NCBI GenBank assembly: GCA_014529385.2
Contig: CM043959.1
Coordinates: forward strand, 85,233,029-85,293,028
Length of the DNA stretch: 60,000 bases
Reading direction: 5' to 3'
DNA from: Adiantum capillus-veneris
Taxonomy: Eukaryota > Streptophyta > Polypodiopsida > Polypodiales > Pteridaceae
Below the pieces are notes generated by a model. The model ran no database searches and was not told the DNA's origin. It worked only from the letters and a program-made list of their open reading frames with translations. The translations under genes were made by a program, and so were the position numbers. This document shows positions 57,475 through 60,000 of this stretch, piece by piece (position 1 is the stretch's first letter; each line of letters starts with the position of its first letter).

Positions 57475-58659
57475 TTAGGGTTGCTTTCTATCCAGCCTTA
57501 GAAGATTGTTCTCAGCTTTCACCTTATTTATATAAGCCTTTGCTGTGGTTGCCTTCAAAACTCCTTTTGTGTTACAACCCAATTGCCTAGCTAAAGTGGT
57601 CAATTGTGACGCCTTCATGCTTTCAATGGGTGTACGCTCCTTTGCCAAGATCTCTTGTATTTGGGCTCTTCTCATTTCATTGCGGTGGCTTGTGTCACTT
57701 GCATCTTCAATGATAGTTTCATCTCTGTCACCTTTTGCAGGTGGTATTCTTCTTGTAAAGAACACCTTAGCTGACCAAACATCATTTTTCTGCTTCCAAT
57801 ACTCCATGATTTGTTTGTATTCACTATCATTTGTCACTATAGGTTGTCCATAACGATTAGAAGCAATTAAATCACGCACATCCCTTCTCTCATCAAGCTG
57901 AATCAAGTATGGCAGTAGCTCCTCCAAGAGCATATTGTCAACCATCTTCTCAGCATCAAATTGTGGTGGAAAAATGCAATTGTTTGCTGGTGAAATACAT
58001 CCCTTGTAAGGAGAGTCATCAATAAGCACTGTTCTTTGTGGATCACATTCAAACCCCATGGCAATTTTGGCTAGAGGCTTGAACATTGCCTCAACGTTTG
58101 GATTGTCGGGTCTAAACAATTTTTGAGTTTGAGCGGTGTAGCAAACATCTTGCGACCAAATTGCAAAGAAAGGCAATGTATCCTCAGCTAAGTTGTTTAG
58201 TGCTGCAAGGATTTGATACACATTATTCCTAGTAGCTGTCGACCAAATTGCAACATTAAACCTTTGTAAAATAGTCTTCAAGAATTGGATGCAACCTGGC
58301 CTGAGTATAATATATCTTTTTGAATCCATTTGCACTGAGTTGTGGTGTGAGGATGGTTGAGGGGAACGTTTCAACAATAGACCATTTAAATCCAATATAA
58401 TTGTAAGCATGGATTTCTCAACATCTACGCTACATGACGTAGTACCAATTGGCAATAGCTCGTGAGTGGACTTTTCAGTCTCTTTTGATGTATGTTGCAT
58501 TTTTGAAGCATCGATTTCTTGGTTCTCATTATTGGAAGCTTGCTCAAGTTGCACAACACTAGACTCTAGTATAGAAATATCATCCATCTTGGGCACTTTA
58601 GAAACCATAGAATCTATGGATTCTATAGTTGTTGACTGAACCATAGGAGCGTTATCCAT
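57475..58659 (-). CDS. FCP1-like (NIF/HAD-type) phosphatase domain protein
   Basis: An open frame of 394 residues from ATG 58659 to TAA 57475, in an exon whose acceptor (TTTTCTTAG) ends at 58674; an upstream exon may add residues. Residues 1-80 are polar and probably disordered. The FCP1 homology fold starts with TIILDLNGLLLKR (about 86-98), has ILRPGCIQFLKTIL, NVAIWSTATRNNV and FAIWSQDVCY, and ends with VLIDDSPYKGC (about 211-221) and EELLPYLIQL. The DDSPYK motif is intact, but the first motif reads DLN where active FCP1/SCP enzymes have DxD, so activity is doubtful. Residues about 348-382 (SMKASQLTTLARQLGCNTKG) resemble a SAP-like helix pair, tentatively. The family acts on phosphoserines of nuclear proteins. 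It lies 0.6 kb downstream of a SET gene on the same strand. Confidence 0.88.
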   Translation of the reverse strand: MDNAPMVQSTTIESIDSMVSKVPKMDDISILESSVVQLEQASNNENQEIDASKMQHTSKETEKSTHELLPIGTTSCSVDVEKSMLTIILDLNGLLLKRSPQPSSHHNSVQMDSKRYIILRPGCIQFLKTILQRFNVAIWSTATRNNVYQILAALNNLAEDTLPFFAIWSQDVCYTAQTQKLFRPDNPNVEAMFKPLAKIAMGFECDPQRTVLIDDSPYKGCISPANNCIFPPQFDAEKMVDNMLLEELLPYLIQLDERRDVRDLIASNRYGQPIVTNDSEYKQIMEYWKQKNDVWSAKVFFTRRIPPAKGDRDETIIEDASDTSHRNEMRRAQIQEILAKERTPIESMKASQLTTLARQLGCNTKGVLKATTAKAYINKVKAENNLLRLDRKQP

Positions 58660-58674
58660 CCCAGTTTGTGAATC

Positions 58675-59315
58675 TAAGAAAACACACACACAAATGGTAT
58701 CTCAAAACCACTAGAATTTTATTCACCATATTTATATGTAGAACTCCTAGTAAGAAATTTATTTAAGGTAAAGTCGTTGTTAGAATCCTTGCAACCATTT
58801 TCAGCATTCGTACACCAAACACCACTTGTCTAAAATACAATCTACTAACTCAACATTTTCCATCCTACACTTTATTAAAGATGAGTACTTAAAGTGAAAA
58901 CTAAAAGCCACCCTTGTTGAGGAAACATGGATACAAGGTCCACCAAATGTCCAACCTAGACTACAAGAAAATAATTAGAGATTTGGCTTAGATTTGGATT
59001 CAAAGGCCACCACTTATTCAAGTAAGATAACTCCACTTGTTTAAGACAGTAATGTTTGAAGCCCCACCACTTGTCCAACCTAGACATTGATTAAATTTTG
59101 GTAAGATTTATCACAAATCTAGAGTAGAATCAAGATTCTATGGCCAAGGTAGTCAAATATGTTAGACAACACACAAAGCATAAGAGCACTCTAGATTCTC
59201 GTTGAGCATAAACTAAACAATAATCAAATGTTATATTCACTTGAGATTTCATCCATGAAAAATGAAAATGATGCATGTACTTGAGATTTCCATCCATGTA
59301 CAATACTTTACAATG
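58675..59315 (-). other. Intergenic or intron DNA with reversed satellite words
   Basis: Contains the upstream intron of the FCP1-like gene and the spacer to the SET gene. Words such as CCACCACTTGTCCAACCTAG (near 59070), with variants near 58935 and 59010, are reverse complements of the satellite core at 49-56 kb. No further exon is identified. Confidence 0.6.
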
Positions 59316-59872
59316 TCAAGTAAAGTTATAGTCAGCAAACAACTCTTCTCCTGCTTCAACTTGACAAATAGTCTCAATGCATACATGGCCATATTCTTCT
59401 GACTTGATGTGTGAAGAGGTGCATTTATGCCAAGGTGGCAAATTTGGATCAAATGTATAGCGTACGTTGGGACAGACATTTGTACTGTGAGAACTATTTA
59501 TATAGCCCGACACGTTTCCTTCTTCTACACAACCAATAATGTATGATTGATCTTCCTCTTCTTCTATGTTTGGATCCTCTAGAAGAGAATATTTATAAGC
59601 TCTTGGAAATATTTTGCATATCTTTTTCCAGTCTTGAAATCTATACTTATGCCCTCCATAGTTTAGAATAGTCAAACCACTTTCCAGGGTAGTATGCACA
59701 AATAGCCCATAACCAGCTCCTTCAATACATGAAAGTCGCACTTCAAAATCCACACCGTTAATATGGAAAATTACATCTTTGGGAATAGGAAAAGTTGGTG
59801 TCCCAAAAGGATCTTCATGCCAATCATAGTGTGAAATACATCTAGTTTTTATATCACTTAACTCCTTTGTGT
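59316..59872 (-). CDS. SET-domain protein, last exon (5' part outside window)
   Basis: The minus strand has an acceptor (CTTTTTGCAG) ending at 59873 and an open frame from 59872 to TGA 59316, 184 residues. The SET domain is visible: EGAGYGLFVHTTL (the GxG start), ILNYGGHKYRF, GCVEEGNVSGYINSSHSTNV (position of the RFINHS motif, altered), CPNVRY, and at the end VEAGEELFADYNF, where Asp-Tyr matches the catalytic Tyr region. SET proteins methylate lysines, usually on histones. No post-SET cysteines follow, as the frame ends three residues after the Tyr. Residues before the domain (HYDWHEDPFGTPTFPIP) are unassigned. A donor-like CAT/GTAAGA at 59984 suggests the previous exon starts there. It looks intact. 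Confidence 0.82.
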
Positions 59873-59983
59873 CTGCAAAAAGAAGAAAATATTATGCATA
59901 AAATAATGACAATATCAAAGAAAGATATCATTATTTTATAGTCCAATAGGTCCATTGTATGGAAGACTTAGAGTGCCTCTTAC

Positions 59984-60000
59984 ATGGTGCCTCCAAGGTT
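59984..60000 (-). CDS. Possible end of the previous SET-gene exon
   Basis: On the minus strand a consensus-like donor (GTAAGAG) follows GGAGGCACCAT. Only 17 bases of the exon would lie in the window, so the frame cannot be judged. Confidence 0.3.

Noticed and set aside
1-60000. tRNA, rRNA or snRNA genes
   Set aside because: No cloverleaf with A/B boxes and no rRNA or snRNA signature was seen. Met-tRNA-like words are retroelement primer sites.

Overview
The window looks like nuclear DNA from a land plant with a large, repeat-rich genome. Reasons: Copia elements primed by initiator Met-tRNA, a Ty3/Gypsy element with an internal plant-type PPR fragment, a plant-type BED/DUF659/hAT transposase, spliced genes separated by kilobases of satellite, and long CT/CA microsatellites. 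Several families (a DUF7869-like gene, a kinase and a RING protein of unusual type, this Gypsy lineage) made me think of a fern or another seed-free plant. That is an impression from family resemblance, not a demonstrated assignment.

Layout. 1-5 kb: a minus-strand LTR-retroelement 5' end (leader, primer site, LTR) and two inverted remnants of a small non-coding Copia-like family. 5.5-6.4 kb: decayed LINE tail. 7.5-15.2 kb: a hAT transposase gene, already carrying in-frame stops and split by a nearly intact Copia element (8918-14412). 15.3-18.2 kb: two decayed minus-strand genes, one with a RING-H2 finger and one a protein kinase, converging on the hAT gene. 19.0-19.7 kb: a row of imperfect hairpins with similar GC-rich loops but different stems. 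20.06-35.81 kb: a minus-strand Ty3/Gypsy element swollen by four insertions: a TTAA-flanked non-autonomous element, a 247-bp MITE with 8-bp target duplication, and two non-coding short-LTR elements (A and B), B being inside A. The Gypsy element also holds a PPR gene fragment next to its 3' LTR. 37.4-39.4 kb: a ~135-bp tandem repeat. 39.4-40.6 kb: an LTR with an adjacent purine tract and a DEAD-box helicase fragment. 40.9-43.1 kb: decayed DUF7869-like gene. 43.6-45.9 kb: 5' part of another Copia element. 49.2-56.5 kb: a large satellite field built on GGACAAGTGG. 51.5-60 kb, minus strand: a decayed FCP1-like phosphatase-domain gene inside the field, then an open FCP1-like gene and the 3' exon of a SET-domain gene.

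How it fits together. The only genes that look intact are the FCP1-like gene (57475-58659) and the SET exon (59316-59872). Nearly everything else is mobile DNA or decayed genes. Target duplications and reading frames give a clear insertion order in several places: excising the Copia element reconnects the hAT gene, and excising element A, the TTAA element and the MITE each reconnects the Gypsy frame. Elements A and B have no coding capacity but share the primer site, purine tract and a 3' hairpin module with the coding Copia element, which suggests they are mobilised in trans. Both carry internal satellite arrays, so this family can spread tandem repeats by retrotransposition.
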